Part shown: positions 32,602-40,075 of the stretch, one piece after another | Layout of the letters: every line of letters starts with the position of its first letter | Position numbering within the stretch: position 1 is the stretch's first letter | Origin: JANNVK01 sp031430435 | GTDB lineage: Bacteria > Acidobacteriota > Blastocatellia > Pyrinomonadales > Pyrinomonadaceae | Length of the DNA stretch: 64,000 bases | NCBI GenBank assembly: GCA_031430435.1 | Contig: JANPBM010000066.1 | Span: forward strand, 89,687 to 153,686 | Reading direction: 5' to 3' | The notes under the pieces: generated by a model | What the model was told of the DNA's origin: nothing | The model's input: only the letters and a program-made list of their open reading frames with translations | Databases searched by the model: none | Program-made: the position numbers and the translations under genes

Positions 32602-33606
32602 TCAGCCGAGTTTCAAAACTCGCTCGATTGCCTGCGTTACCATATCAACCGAAACTCGTTTGATACATTCGGGCTTTTCAAATTCTTTGCATTCGTAACC
32701 CGGACACGGATTACACGGCATTTTCTCGAAAACAATTTCGTGTGGCGCGTCTGTCCACGGCGACCAATGAGTCATATTCGATGAGCCGAATATGACAACG
32801 CTCGGAGTTTTTACAGCCGCCGCAATATGTGCGATTCCGCTGTCGTTTCCGACAAAAATCTTTGCTCGTGAAGCTAAACTTGTGATTTGCGGCAAAGTTA
32901 AATTGTCGTAACACTGAATCGGGACTTGGGCGTATTTTTTCAGTTCGTCAAAAGTTTCACGCTCTTTTTTTGTTCCGACCGCGACAACCTGCAAACCTTT
33001 CTGCATAAAAACATCGGCAATTTGGGCAAAATTTCTCGCCGACCACTGCTTTGATTCAAACGCCGCCGCCGGATGAATTAACGCAAACGGAATTTTTGAA
33101 TGTCTGATTTTTTGCTTGTCTGATACCGTAAGTCGAGCTTTCGGTTTATCTTGCACGGGAACGCCCGTAAATCCGAGTAATGCGAGTTGCTGTTCGGCTG
33201 AATGAGTTTCAGGTTTTTGCCAAAAATCTGCGGACGACGAAAGTATGTGATTGTGCAGCAAAGAATAGCGGTAATGCGAGTAGCCGACGCGATGTTTGGC
33301 ACCGCTGGCAAACGTCAAAAAAGTGGCGGTTGTGCCGCCGTGAAAGTTGAAAACTACATCATATTTGTTTTGACGAATATGTTTTGCGGTTTTCAATTTA
33401 CTTTTATTTGCAACAATTACATTTGCATCAAAATCTTCGAGCAAAGGTGCGACCCAATCTTCTAAAAGTATGTCAATTTGTGCAGTCGGCAAAAGTTTTC
33501 GCAAGGCAATAAGCGAAGGCACAGCAAGCACCGTGTCGCCGATTGAACGCAAACGAATCACCAAAACACGATTAACTTTTTGCCAATCAATCAAGTTAGT
33601 TTTCAA
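32602..33606 (-). CDS. Glycosyltransferase family 9 (heptosyltransferase-like)
   Basis: A 334-residue GT-B transferase. The N-terminus has VLVIRLRSIGDTVLAVPSLI, the ADP-heptose family opening. The C-terminal nucleotide-sugar site has FVGNDSGIAHIAAAVKTPSVVIFG (residues about 250-273) followed by SNMTHWSPW, and Cys residues near the end (MPCNPCPGYECKEF). Such enzymes add heptose or related sugars to lipopolysaccharide core on the cytoplasmic face. It overlaps the upstream trm112 gene by 11 bp, suggesting coupled translation. Confidence 0.9.
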   Translation of the reverse strand: MKTNLIDWQKVNRVLVIRLRSIGDTVLAVPSLIALRKLLPTAQIDILLEDWVAPLLEDFDANVIVANKSKLKTAKHIRQNKYDVVFNFHGGTTATFLTFASGAKHRVGYSHYRYSLLHNHILSSSADFWQKPETHSAEQQLALLGFTGVPVQDKPKARLTVSDKQKIRHSKIPFALIHPAAAFESKQWSARNFAQIADVFMQKGLQVVAVGTKKERETFDELKKYAQVPIQCYDNLTLPQITSLASRAKIFVGNDSGIAHIAAAVKTPSVVIFGSSNMTHWSPWTDAPHEIVFEKMPCNPCPGYECKEFEKPECIKRVSVDMVTQAIERVLKLG

Positions 33607-33772
33607 CTTTTGCTTCTTCTACAAGCATCACAGGAATTTCATCACGAATCGGATAAACCAATGCACAATCTGCATTTACGCATTTCAAACCGCTTGCATC
33701 TTGCTTGATTTCAACTTTCGATTTGCATTTCGGACAACGCAAAATTTCCAGTAACTCAGAACTAATTGCCAT
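33596..33772 (-). CDS. Trm112-like zinc-binding small protein
   Basis: Using the ATG at 33772 (MAISSELLEILRCPKCKSKV) gives 58 residues. Two Cys pairs are visible, CPKC and C-x5-C (CVNADC), forming a probable zinc site. IRDEIPVMLVEEA is the typical C-terminal segment. Bacterial Trm112/YcaR proteins are small partners of methyltransferases or of lipid A/LPS genes. Its overlap with the GT9 gene points to an envelope role. The start at 33784 would add four residues. Confidence 0.85.
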   Translation of the reverse strand: MAISSELLEILRCPKCKSKVEIKQDASGLKCVNADCALVYPIRDEIPVMLVEEAKVEN

Positions 33773-33795
33773 AATTTTCACCAAAATAATAATTT

Positions 33796-33841
33796 AACAA
33801 AGACAGGCAAGATACATTTTTATCTTGCCTGTCTTTGTTGA
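33796..33841 (-). terminator. Strong terminator after nadV
   Basis: AGACAGGCAAGATA and TATCTTGCCTGTCT are perfect 14-bp inverted repeats with a 6-base loop, flanked by A- and T-rich sides. Confidence 0.93.
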
Positions 33842-33846
33842 TAATA

Positions 33847-35241
33847 CTACAATTTCGCCCGATTGCGAATCGCTTCCAAATTGTCGTCAACCAAAACTTG
33901 TCCGTTTTCAAAAACGGTTGTCAGTTGCGAATTTTCGGCTGAAATTGTCGTTGCATCGGGCAAAATAACTGTTTTATATTCGCCGTTTTCGTCTTTTATT
34001 AAATCGAGCCGACCTTTTTTAGACGATTTTCCGGTGTCTGTAATCGGTTCTTTGTAAACATCGACCAAATTCCCGTCGCGGACGATTGCCGAGCATTTGT
34101 ATGCGAATTTCATCGTGTCGCGGTCAATTTTTTGCAGCAACGCGCCACCGATTCCGAACGCGATATTCGATGTCGAAAAACCTTTATCTTTCAGACTTTG
34201 GCAGATGTTGTGAATCGAAACCGGATTCACGCCGTCGCCTTGGATAATGCGGACATTTTTCAAAACTTTGTAGCCTTTGGAATTGATTTCAGTTCCGAAT
34301 TTTGTTGCTAAAAGTTCCGCAACTTTCCCGACAACTTCGACCGGATCGCCCGAATCGGGACGAATTACGATTGTCGCCCCCGAATCAATAACTTCTTGTT
34401 TCAGTTGTTCGCCCCAAATTTTTTCGACTGCTTCATAAATGTTCCAAGAATCGGAAACTACTGCAACTAAAGCGTTTGGCTTGGCAAAATGTTTCAAAAT
34501 ATTGCGATATGCGTCAATTTCGTTTTCTCTGCCCCAACTTGTAATCGTTGAATGTTCCGCCGCCGGAATCGAAAAACCTGCCATTTCGCAGTTGTAAAAT
34601 TTGCGGTGAATCAAGAGCGATGCCATTGTATCCGAACCAAAAAAATTGACTAAATGAGCAGCTCCGCCGATTGCCGCCGTCTCTTGCGACGAAACTCCGC
34701 GAGAGCCGAAATCGTGAACTTTGAAACCTATTTCCGCGTCTGCGTCATCTGCCGTTTCTTGTAAAAATTGATAAACATCGCGTTTGATGTAATAGCTTTG
34801 CGTGGCGACCGTGATCGGATACCAAATCCGCATAAATTGCGATTCAAACCAGCCCGTCAACCAGAAAAATTCGTCGTCGGTATTTTCTACCGTCATCAAA
34901 ACATTTCGCGTCGGGACAATCGAACCTTCCGCGACCGCACGCACACGCAAGGGCAGTTTTCCGTCGTGTTTTTCAATCAACCGCGTCCAACCTGCCAGAT
35001 TAAAAGGCTCGCCGTGTGCCGTAATTACTTCGTTTGCCTCCAAAACGTCGGCTTTTGTAAACGGTTTGACAAAATATCTTTTCAAAAGATATTGCAGACC
35101 GAAAAAGACGGTTTCGTTGTAATTTCGCTCCGAACCGCGACTTTCCAAATACGAATGCACAAGCGTCGTATTCGGCGGATATTGCAAAAAATGACTCGCT
35201 TTATACGAATCGGTATCTATTATTCTATTTATTTCAAACAT
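33847..35241 (-). CDS. nadV: Nicotinamide phosphoribosyltransferase
   Basis: A 464-residue NAMPT-type enzyme that joins nicotinamide and PRPP to make NMN, the first step of the two-step salvage route to NAD+. Landmarks are DTDSYKASHFLQYP at the start, SYLESRGSERNYNETVFFGL, FKVHDFGSRGVSSQETAAIG, and the active-site stretch IPAAEHSTITSWGREN containing the catalytic His. RPDSGDPVEVVGKV and IQGDGVNPVSI form the phosphoribosyl pocket, and FGIGGALLQKIDRDTMKFAYK follows. The length matches bacterial NadV (about 460-490). It is the last gene of an NAD/ADP-ribose group on the minus strand and is followed by a strong terminator. An AGGAGAAAAATA ribosome site precedes the ATG. Confidence 0.95.
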   Translation of the reverse strand: MFEINRIIDTDSYKASHFLQYPPNTTLVHSYLESRGSERNYNETVFFGLQYLLKRYFVKPFTKADVLEANEVITAHGEPFNLAGWTRLIEKHDGKLPLRVRAVAEGSIVPTRNVLMTVENTDDEFFWLTGWFESQFMRIWYPITVATQSYYIKRDVYQFLQETADDADAEIGFKVHDFGSRGVSSQETAAIGGAAHLVNFFGSDTMASLLIHRKFYNCEMAGFSIPAAEHSTITSWGRENEIDAYRNILKHFAKPNALVAVVSDSWNIYEAVEKIWGEQLKQEVIDSGATIVIRPDSGDPVEVVGKVAELLATKFGTEINSKGYKVLKNVRIIQGDGVNPVSIHNICQSLKDKGFSTSNIAFGIGGALLQKIDRDTMKFAYKCSAIVRDGNLVDVYKEPITDTGKSSKKGRLDLIKDENGEYKTVILPDATTISAENSQLTTVFENGQVLVDDNLEAIRNRAKL

Positions 35242-35284
35242 TATTTTTCTCCTATTTTCGGCTCTCTACCTGAAAGCCTAAATT

Positions 35285-35320
35285 GTTTTTTTCACCACAG
35301 AGAACACAGAGGACACAGAG
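35285..35320. repeat. CACAGAG repeat
   Basis: CACCACAGAGAACACAGAGG and ACACAGAG form three degenerate copies of an 8-10-bp unit in the gap upstream of nadV. Such CACAGAG tracts are short intergenic repeats with no known function. Confidence 0.6.
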
Positions 35321-35323
35321 TTT

Positions 35324-35830
35324 TTATAGTTTTCTATCTTTTTCATAAGCCTCAATTACTTTCAAAGATCTGCCACTTAGTTTTGTAAATCTTGAATTTC
35401 GTGTCCAAATCAAACGATGATACTCGTTTTCTTTAAACTCCGACTTTTCAATAAGCAAAACTTTTTGCCCTACTTCTTCGCCAGCCTCATTCTTAATTAT
35501 TCCTTTACGAATAATATTATGAGCTTTCTCAACAGACATTTTGAGTTGTTTCAACGCAGTTTCAGGTGAATCATAAATTTGATAGCCAATAGAAACTTCC
35601 TCATCTAAAAAATGAAAATGCGTATCGCCACCTTTACCATTGTCTCTTCCATTTTCGTCAACTGAAACTGCTTCGAAAACTCGCGGAATATCAGAATTTT
35701 CGCCTTCGCCATAAAATTCTTCCTTCAACATCCCGTCCTCACGGTAATAAGAATAATATTGTTGGTTATCGCTTACTTTTTGACATGCTGACAATATCGA
35801 AATTAGCAAAATTAGAATTACAATTTTCAT
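35324..35830 (-). CDS. Putative lipoprotein of unknown function
   Basis: A 168-residue protein with a lipoprotein signal (MKIVILILLISILSACQK; Cys16 is the lipid anchor). The mature part is charged and rich in acidic residues (SYYREDGMLKEEFYGEGENS, KGGDTHFHFLDEEVSIGYQI). No family is recognised. It lies between the PARG gene (42 bp) and nadV (82 bp) in the same direction, so it may share their transcript, but nothing in it suggests a link to NAD. Base use is visibly AT-rich. Confidence 0.6.
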   Translation of the reverse strand: MKIVILILLISILSACQKVSDNQQYYSYYREDGMLKEEFYGEGENSDIPRVFEAVSVDENGRDNGKGGDTHFHFLDEEVSIGYQIYDSPETALKQLKMSVEKAHNIIRKGIIKNEAGEEVGQKVLLIEKSEFKENEYHRLIWTRNSRFTKLSGRSLKVIEAYEKDRKL

Positions 35831-35872
35831 AAAAATCTCCGTGTTTTCTGTTTACTCTGTGGCTAAAATCTT

Positions 35873-37417
35873 CTAAAAATTCTCCACAAATGCCTGATAA
35901 ACTTTGCGAGTCGGCGTAGTGTCGTAAATTGCCATAATTACACGATTGAACCGGTTTGCAAACTCGCCTTTGAGCAATTCGGCAAAGATTTTGGCGACGG
36001 AATTTGCATCATTTTGGAAAACCCCGCAACCCCAAGCACCTAAAATAAGCGTTTTGTGTCCGTGTTTATTCGCCAGCCATAAAAACTTTCTCGCACGTTC
36101 TCGATTAACTGTTTCAATTAAATGAATTTTATCAGGCTCTTTTTGCTTGATAACACCTGCGTTGACGGCGGGCGAAGTCAAAATTGTCGCCAAATAAGGC
36201 GTTTCGACCAAACTTCCGTCGTCATTGCGAAAAACAGGAACTTTCGGCGAATAAATCATCCAATCCGAATAAAAACACGAATGTCCGCGACGGTTAAATT
36301 CGTAAAACTCGAAGTTTGCCGTCAGTGTTGCATAAAGCGATGATGAACGTGCCAACGATTCTTCCTGTGCCTGCGAACCCGACAGAAAACCACCGCCCGG
36401 ATTTTTAGCTGAAGCGAAATTTAACACAAACGGATTTTCGTCCGCGTTTTCTTTGCAAATTCGTTTTGTTGCTTCAAGCGTGGTTTCGTCTGTAACTTCA
36501 AATGTTGTTTCACCTTCGATTTTCGTTAGATTAAACTCACTCGGAAAATCTTCGGTGCGATAAATTTTTGTGTTTTCAACGGCGAAAACCGTTTCGTCTT
36601 TGATAGAAACCGTTTTACCTAAGTTATTGCGATAATTACCTTTTTCGATAATTTCTAAAGTGTTTTGGGCAATTTCTACCCGATTTTGTCTTTTCATTTT
36701 TACTGCTCCTTTTCGATTTCCTACATGGAAATCTAATTTATTTTTTTGATGGAAAGTTTCTAAAGTTTCTATCATTTTCGATGACCAAATTCTTGCGTAA
36801 CTGTCTGCAAAATCTTCTCTTCTGTGTCTGCCGGCATTGCTCCAAAATTTTTCATAAACACTTTCAACAAAATGTCCGATTTCGTGTAAAAGTAATGAAT
36901 TCAAATAATAATCTCTAATTGTTTCTGCGTTCCATTGCAAAAACCAAACTTTCTTTTTTTCGTCAAAACGCAAATCTTGCGTCCGGTCGGAATAAAGTTT
37001 TAGCATGCGTTTAGTCGGCTTTGTGTTACCAAAACTCATCCGCAAATTTGTCGGAAAAGCACTCAAGACAATCAAATTAACACCGCTTCCGCAGATAAAC
37101 ATTCCTTGAAAAGTTTCGTGTTTTTCGTAATCGTCTTTCTTAACTTTTCGTAACCAAATGTGCGTGACGTTCTCACGATGCTCAGTTGGCAGTTTATCTA
37201 ACCGCTCTAAAATTTCATCTTCGGTTACAGGAAAATAGAAATCTTTTGACGGATTGTCTTTGATGAAAATCGGTAATTCATCGGTCGGACTTGGTTTTCG
37301 CAACGAATGTTTTCGGTTAAAAATTCTGTCCGTGATTTTCGGGAAAGTTCGCCCGCCTTTCACATCGCCAAATTTTCGATTTTTCTTCCAAGCCGTTTCT
37401 TTTCTCGAAATATTCAT
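35873..37417 (-). CDS. Metallopeptidase-like domain joined to bacterial PARG (TIGR02452/DUF2263)
   Basis: A single frame of 514 residues. Residues about 1-235 carry a zinc-peptidase-like motif LLLHEIGHFVES (HEIGH at 178-182) followed by RREDFADSYARIW, with no signal peptide. Residues 241-514 are a complete microbial poly(ADP-ribose) glycohydrolase: MKRQNRVEIAQNTLEII, NFASAKNPGGGFLSGSQAQE (GGG 341-343, QEE 351-353) and LILGAWGCGVFQND. PARG removes ADP-ribose chains from targets. Met241 has its own ribosome site, AAAGGAGCAGTAAAAATG. The join crosses a run of seven A at about 36741-36747. One A more or fewer would end the first domain there, so two separate genes are possible. The stop is 42 bp before the lipoprotein gene. 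Confidence 0.85.
   Translation of the reverse strand: MNISRKETAWKKNRKFGDVKGGRTFPKITDRIFNRKHSLRKPSPTDELPIFIKDNPSKDFYFPVTEDEILERLDKLPTEHRENVTHIWLRKVKKDDYEKHETFQGMFICGSGVNLIVLSAFPTNLRMSFGNTKPTKRMLKLYSDRTQDLRFDEKKKVWFLQWNAETIRDYYLNSLLLHEIGHFVESVYEKFWSNAGRHRREDFADSYARIWSSKMIETLETFHQKNKLDFHVGNRKGAVKMKRQNRVEIAQNTLEIIEKGNYRNNLGKTVSIKDETVFAVENTKIYRTEDFPSEFNLTKIEGETTFEVTDETTLEATKRICKENADENPFVLNFASAKNPGGGFLSGSQAQEESLARSSSLYATLTANFEFYEFNRRGHSCFYSDWMIYSPKVPVFRNDDGSLVETPYLATILTSPAVNAGVIKQKEPDKIHLIETVNRERARKFLWLANKHGHKTLILGAWGCGVFQNDANSVAKIFAELLKGEFANRFNRVIMAIYDTTPTRKVYQAFVENF
36695..36712 (-). promoter_or_regulatory. Internal ribosome site and start codon for the PARG domain
   Basis: On the coding strand AAAGGAGCAGTAAAA lies just before the ATG at 36695-36697. 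From here a stand-alone PARG of 274 residues would be made, close to the usual length of the family. Confidence 0.65.
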
Positions 37418-37430
37418 AAAATCTCTGTGG

Positions 37431-38774
37431 TTAATTCTTTTCTATAAATTTCACGATAATGTCCGCCCATTCTTCGCCTTTGTCTTCCTGCAAAAAATGT
37501 CCGCCGCCTTTGATTATTGTGTGGGTTTGACCTTTTGCCCCGGGAATTCCGGCTTGCAAAATTTCGTCGGCTCCGCGTGTGATCGGATCGCCGTCGCTAA
37601 ACGCAGTTAGAAAGGGTTTCTCCCATTGTTCCAACACTTTCCACGCGTTTCGGTTTGCCTCCGAAGCCGGATTATCAGGCGTAATCGGCACAAGTTTCGG
37701 GAAAACTCTCGCCGCAACTTTATAAGTTTTGTCGGGAAACGGAGCGTCGTAAGCAGCGACAACTTCATTTGAAATTTTTGTTCCGCAACCCATTTTTACA
37801 AATTTCCCGACCGGAAAAAACGGCGTAGCCTGCGACATTGCGAGCCAAATTTTGAAAGCCTTCGGAGTTGGTTCGTCACCTGTCGGCAAAAATGTGTTCG
37901 CGGCTGTGATGCGTGAAAATCGCTCTTCATTTTCCGCCGCCAAACGCAAACCCAAAAGTCCGCCCCAATCTTGGCAAACCAGCGTCACGTTTTGTAAATC
38001 AAGTGTTTTGATAAAATTTGTCAGACTTTCAATGTGCATCGCGTAAGAATAATTTTCGGCTTCGGCAAACTTATCCGATTTACCGAAACCGATTAAATCG
38101 GGAGCGATTACACGATGTCCGGCGGCGGCGACAATCGGAACCATTTTGCGATACAAAAAACTCCAAGTCGGTTCGCCGTGGAGCATCAAAACCGTTTCTT
38201 TTGCGTTGCGGTCGCCTTCATCCAAATAATGCATTCTTGCTTCGCCGAACTGTAAATAGTTGGGCTTAAACGGATAATCGGGCAAATTCGCAAATCGTTC
38301 TTCGGGTGTTCGTAAAATTTTCATATCATTATTTTTTAGCTCTTCCCTAACTTCCATCAATAATTTTCCGAGCATATTCAAACCGTGTCCGTGTCCGCCA
38401 TCGCCCCAAAAACTGTCTTTCGGTGTGTGTTCGACCAACAAAGCGTCTTCAGTTTTGATTAGAATTTCGAGTAAATCTTTGTGTTGCGTAAATTTTGCAA
38501 CTAACGCCTCACGCATAATTCCAACTTTCACTTCTTCCCAGTCCAACCGCAAAGGATTTTTTCGGTCTCTGCCGATTTGAGCGGCTTCTTTTGGCGTAAA
38601 CGCTCGTCTGATTTCTTCTTCTTGCTTTTTCCCGGCAAACTTTTGAGCTTGAAAATAATGCTCAACGGTTCGCCAAGTTTTATCTTTCAAAAAGATTCGA
38701 TGGCGTGAAAAGTTTGAAAATACGCCATATTCATCGGTCGGCATATAAAAATTGATAACTTTCTTTTCACTCAT
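37431..38774 (-). CDS. NADAR domain joined to haloalkane dehalogenase
   Basis: Using the ATG at 38774 (MSEKKVINFYMPTDEYGVFS) gives 447 residues. The N-terminal part (about 150 residues) is a NADAR/YbiA-like domain: FYMPTDEYGVFSNFSRHRIF, TWRTVEHYFQAQKFAG, and FWGDGGHGHGLNMLGKLLMEV. NADAR enzymes cleave ADP-ribose from guanosine or related N-glycosides. The C-terminal part (from MKILRTPEERFANLPDYPF) is a haloalkane dehalogenase: LMLHGEPTWSFLYRKM (HGEPTW oxyanion), the nucleophile Asp in VCQDWGGLLG, and GGGHFLQED with the catalytic His. The domains join at CTAAAAAATAATGATATG (38322-38339). One A more would give TAA right at the usual NADAR C-terminus. The stop is 13 bp before the next start. Confidence 0.85.
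   Translation of the reverse strand: MSEKKVINFYMPTDEYGVFSNFSRHRIFLKDKTWRTVEHYFQAQKFAGKKQEEEIRRAFTPKEAAQIGRDRKNPLRLDWEEVKVGIMREALVAKFTQHKDLLEILIKTEDALLVEHTPKDSFWGDGGHGHGLNMLGKLLMEVREELKNNDMKILRTPEERFANLPDYPFKPNYLQFGEARMHYLDEGDRNAKETVLMLHGEPTWSFLYRKMVPIVAAAGHRVIAPDLIGFGKSDKFAEAENYSYAMHIESLTNFIKTLDLQNVTLVCQDWGGLLGLRLAAENEERFSRITAANTFLPTGDEPTPKAFKIWLAMSQATPFFPVGKFVKMGCGTKISNEVVAAYDAPFPDKTYKVAARVFPKLVPITPDNPASEANRNAWKVLEQWEKPFLTAFSDGDPITRGADEILQAGIPGAKGQTHTIIKGGGHFLQEDKGEEWADIIVKFIEKN
38322..38339 (-). promoter_or_regulatory. Internal start of the haloalkane dehalogenase at an A-run
   Basis: ATG at 38322-38324 begins MKILRTPEERF, the normal start of DhmA-type dehalogenases. The six-A run just upstream is where the two domains are fused. 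Confidence 0.55.
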
Positions 38775-38793
38775 AATTTTATTTGTGTAATCG

Positions 38794-38924
38794 CGTTCAG
38801 AGTCCAAACTTTAGTTTGCCAACCACCGGCAAAGCGATGTGGTTTGTCGTTTTTTTAACTTCTCAGTTTACCCGCTTTGCTTCGCTCGCTGATTAAAAGC
38901 AAACTGAAGTTTGAACTCTGAACG
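38794..38924. mobile_element. Palindromic MITE-like element upstream of the NADAR gene
   Basis: CGTTCAGAGTCCAAACTTTA (from 38794) is complementary to GAAGTTTGAACTCTGAACG (to 38924). The arms extend through AGTTTGC/GCAAACT, so the ends match over about 27 bp with two or three mismatches. The 131-bp element fills the gap between the NADAR and NadM genes and carries no frame. Confidence 0.75.
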
Positions 38925-38926
38925 AT

Positions 38927-39964
38927 CTAAAATCCCAAAAACGCTTTGATTATCGAAAAATGATCTTCAAAAAATTTATCCTCATTTTCGCCCAAAGCCG
39001 ATAACGGCAACCAAAATGCTTTGCTCGCATCATCGCCGCCTTTTACTTTCGGCAAGCCGTCTTTCAGACTCGGTTCAAGTTCAATTAGGTATGCAAAAGT
39101 CACGGTTCGTCCGCGTGCGGAGCGTTCGGGATAATCGAACGGACGGCTTGATTTGATGCTTCCACGAAGAACTTGAGCGGGAACTTTGATGTTGGTTTCC
39201 TCTTTTAATTCCTTGATTGCATTGTCTTCGAGCGTTAATTCGGGCTGCAAAAATCCGCCCGGAAGTGCCAGCAAACCTTTGCCCGGCTGATGTCCGCGAC
39301 GAATTACCAAAATATGTCCGCTTTGCACGACAACAGCATCAGTCGTGATAAAAACAGGCTTATACGGCACGCCGACAAATTTTGTATCTTCTTTGTATTG
39401 TTTGAGATAGGCGAATTCTTTTTGCAACGTTGCAAAATCTTCCGACTGTTTGAAAACGTCTAATTGTGTGGCGATTGAGCTTGGAACTTGCGTTTTCCAA
39501 TCATCATTTTCGACAAAATACTTCTCGCGGATTTCGGTGGCGTTAATCTTTAAATTATCACGATTTTTGCAATAAAATTCTTCAAAATTCCATTGCGGAA
39601 AAAGGTTTAGATAATATGAACTACGGTCTTTAAAAAATCCGACGATTGTTACTTTCGCGTCTTTTTCATCCTCGATTTCCTCGTTCACGACGTTTTGAAT
39701 TTCGGTTGTCCAAACGTGGTCGTTATACGGATAATCGCGGACAGCCGCAAAGATAAGTCGTTTATTATCAACGGGAAAGCAAGCCCGAATCATTTCCTCT
39801 CGCATTGCGGGCGTGAACGGATTTTTGACATCAGACGCACTTCGAGCCGAGCCAAGGATAACGATGACTTTATCGGCGAGCGACAAACTGTGTTGGATTA
39901 AATCTTGATGTGCGACGTGGAACGGTTGAAATCGTCCGATGACGATTGCGTGTGTATATTTCAT
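38927..39964 (-). CDS. Bifunctional nicotinamide-nucleotide adenylyltransferase / ADP-ribose pyrophosphatase (Nudix)
   Basis: Using the ATG at 39964 (MKYTHAIVIGRFQPFHVAHQ) gives 345 residues. The N-terminal half is an NMNAT of NadM type with GRFQPFHVAH, the ATP motif ILGSARSASDVKNPF and EMIRACFP. The C-terminal half is a Nudix hydrolase: ILVIRRGHQPGKGLLALPGG, then GGFLQPELTLEDNAIKELKE with EET (Nudix box, one residue longer before the REU equivalent). Enzymes of this pair make NAD+ from NMN and cleave ADP-ribose to AMP and ribose-5-phosphate. With nadV this completes a nicotinamide-to-NAD+ route. A GGGAG site lies 11 bp upstream of the ATG. Confidence 0.95.
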   Translation of the reverse strand: MKYTHAIVIGRFQPFHVAHQDLIQHSLSLADKVIVILGSARSASDVKNPFTPAMREEMIRACFPVDNKRLIFAAVRDYPYNDHVWTTEIQNVVNEEIEDEKDAKVTIVGFFKDRSSYYLNLFPQWNFEEFYCKNRDNLKINATEIREKYFVENDDWKTQVPSSIATQLDVFKQSEDFATLQKEFAYLKQYKEDTKFVGVPYKPVFITTDAVVVQSGHILVIRRGHQPGKGLLALPGGFLQPELTLEDNAIKELKEETNIKVPAQVLRGSIKSSRPFDYPERSARGRTVTFAYLIELEPSLKDGLPKVKGGDDASKAFWLPLSALGENEDKFFEDHFSIIKAFLGF

Positions 39965-40075
39965 TTTCTGTAACACTCCCTGTGTTTTATATTTTCACCG
40001 CTCAATCCGAACGGCTACCAAATCAACATAAACCTTTACGCGAATTTTCGCAAATCGGTTCAATATATTTTTACA

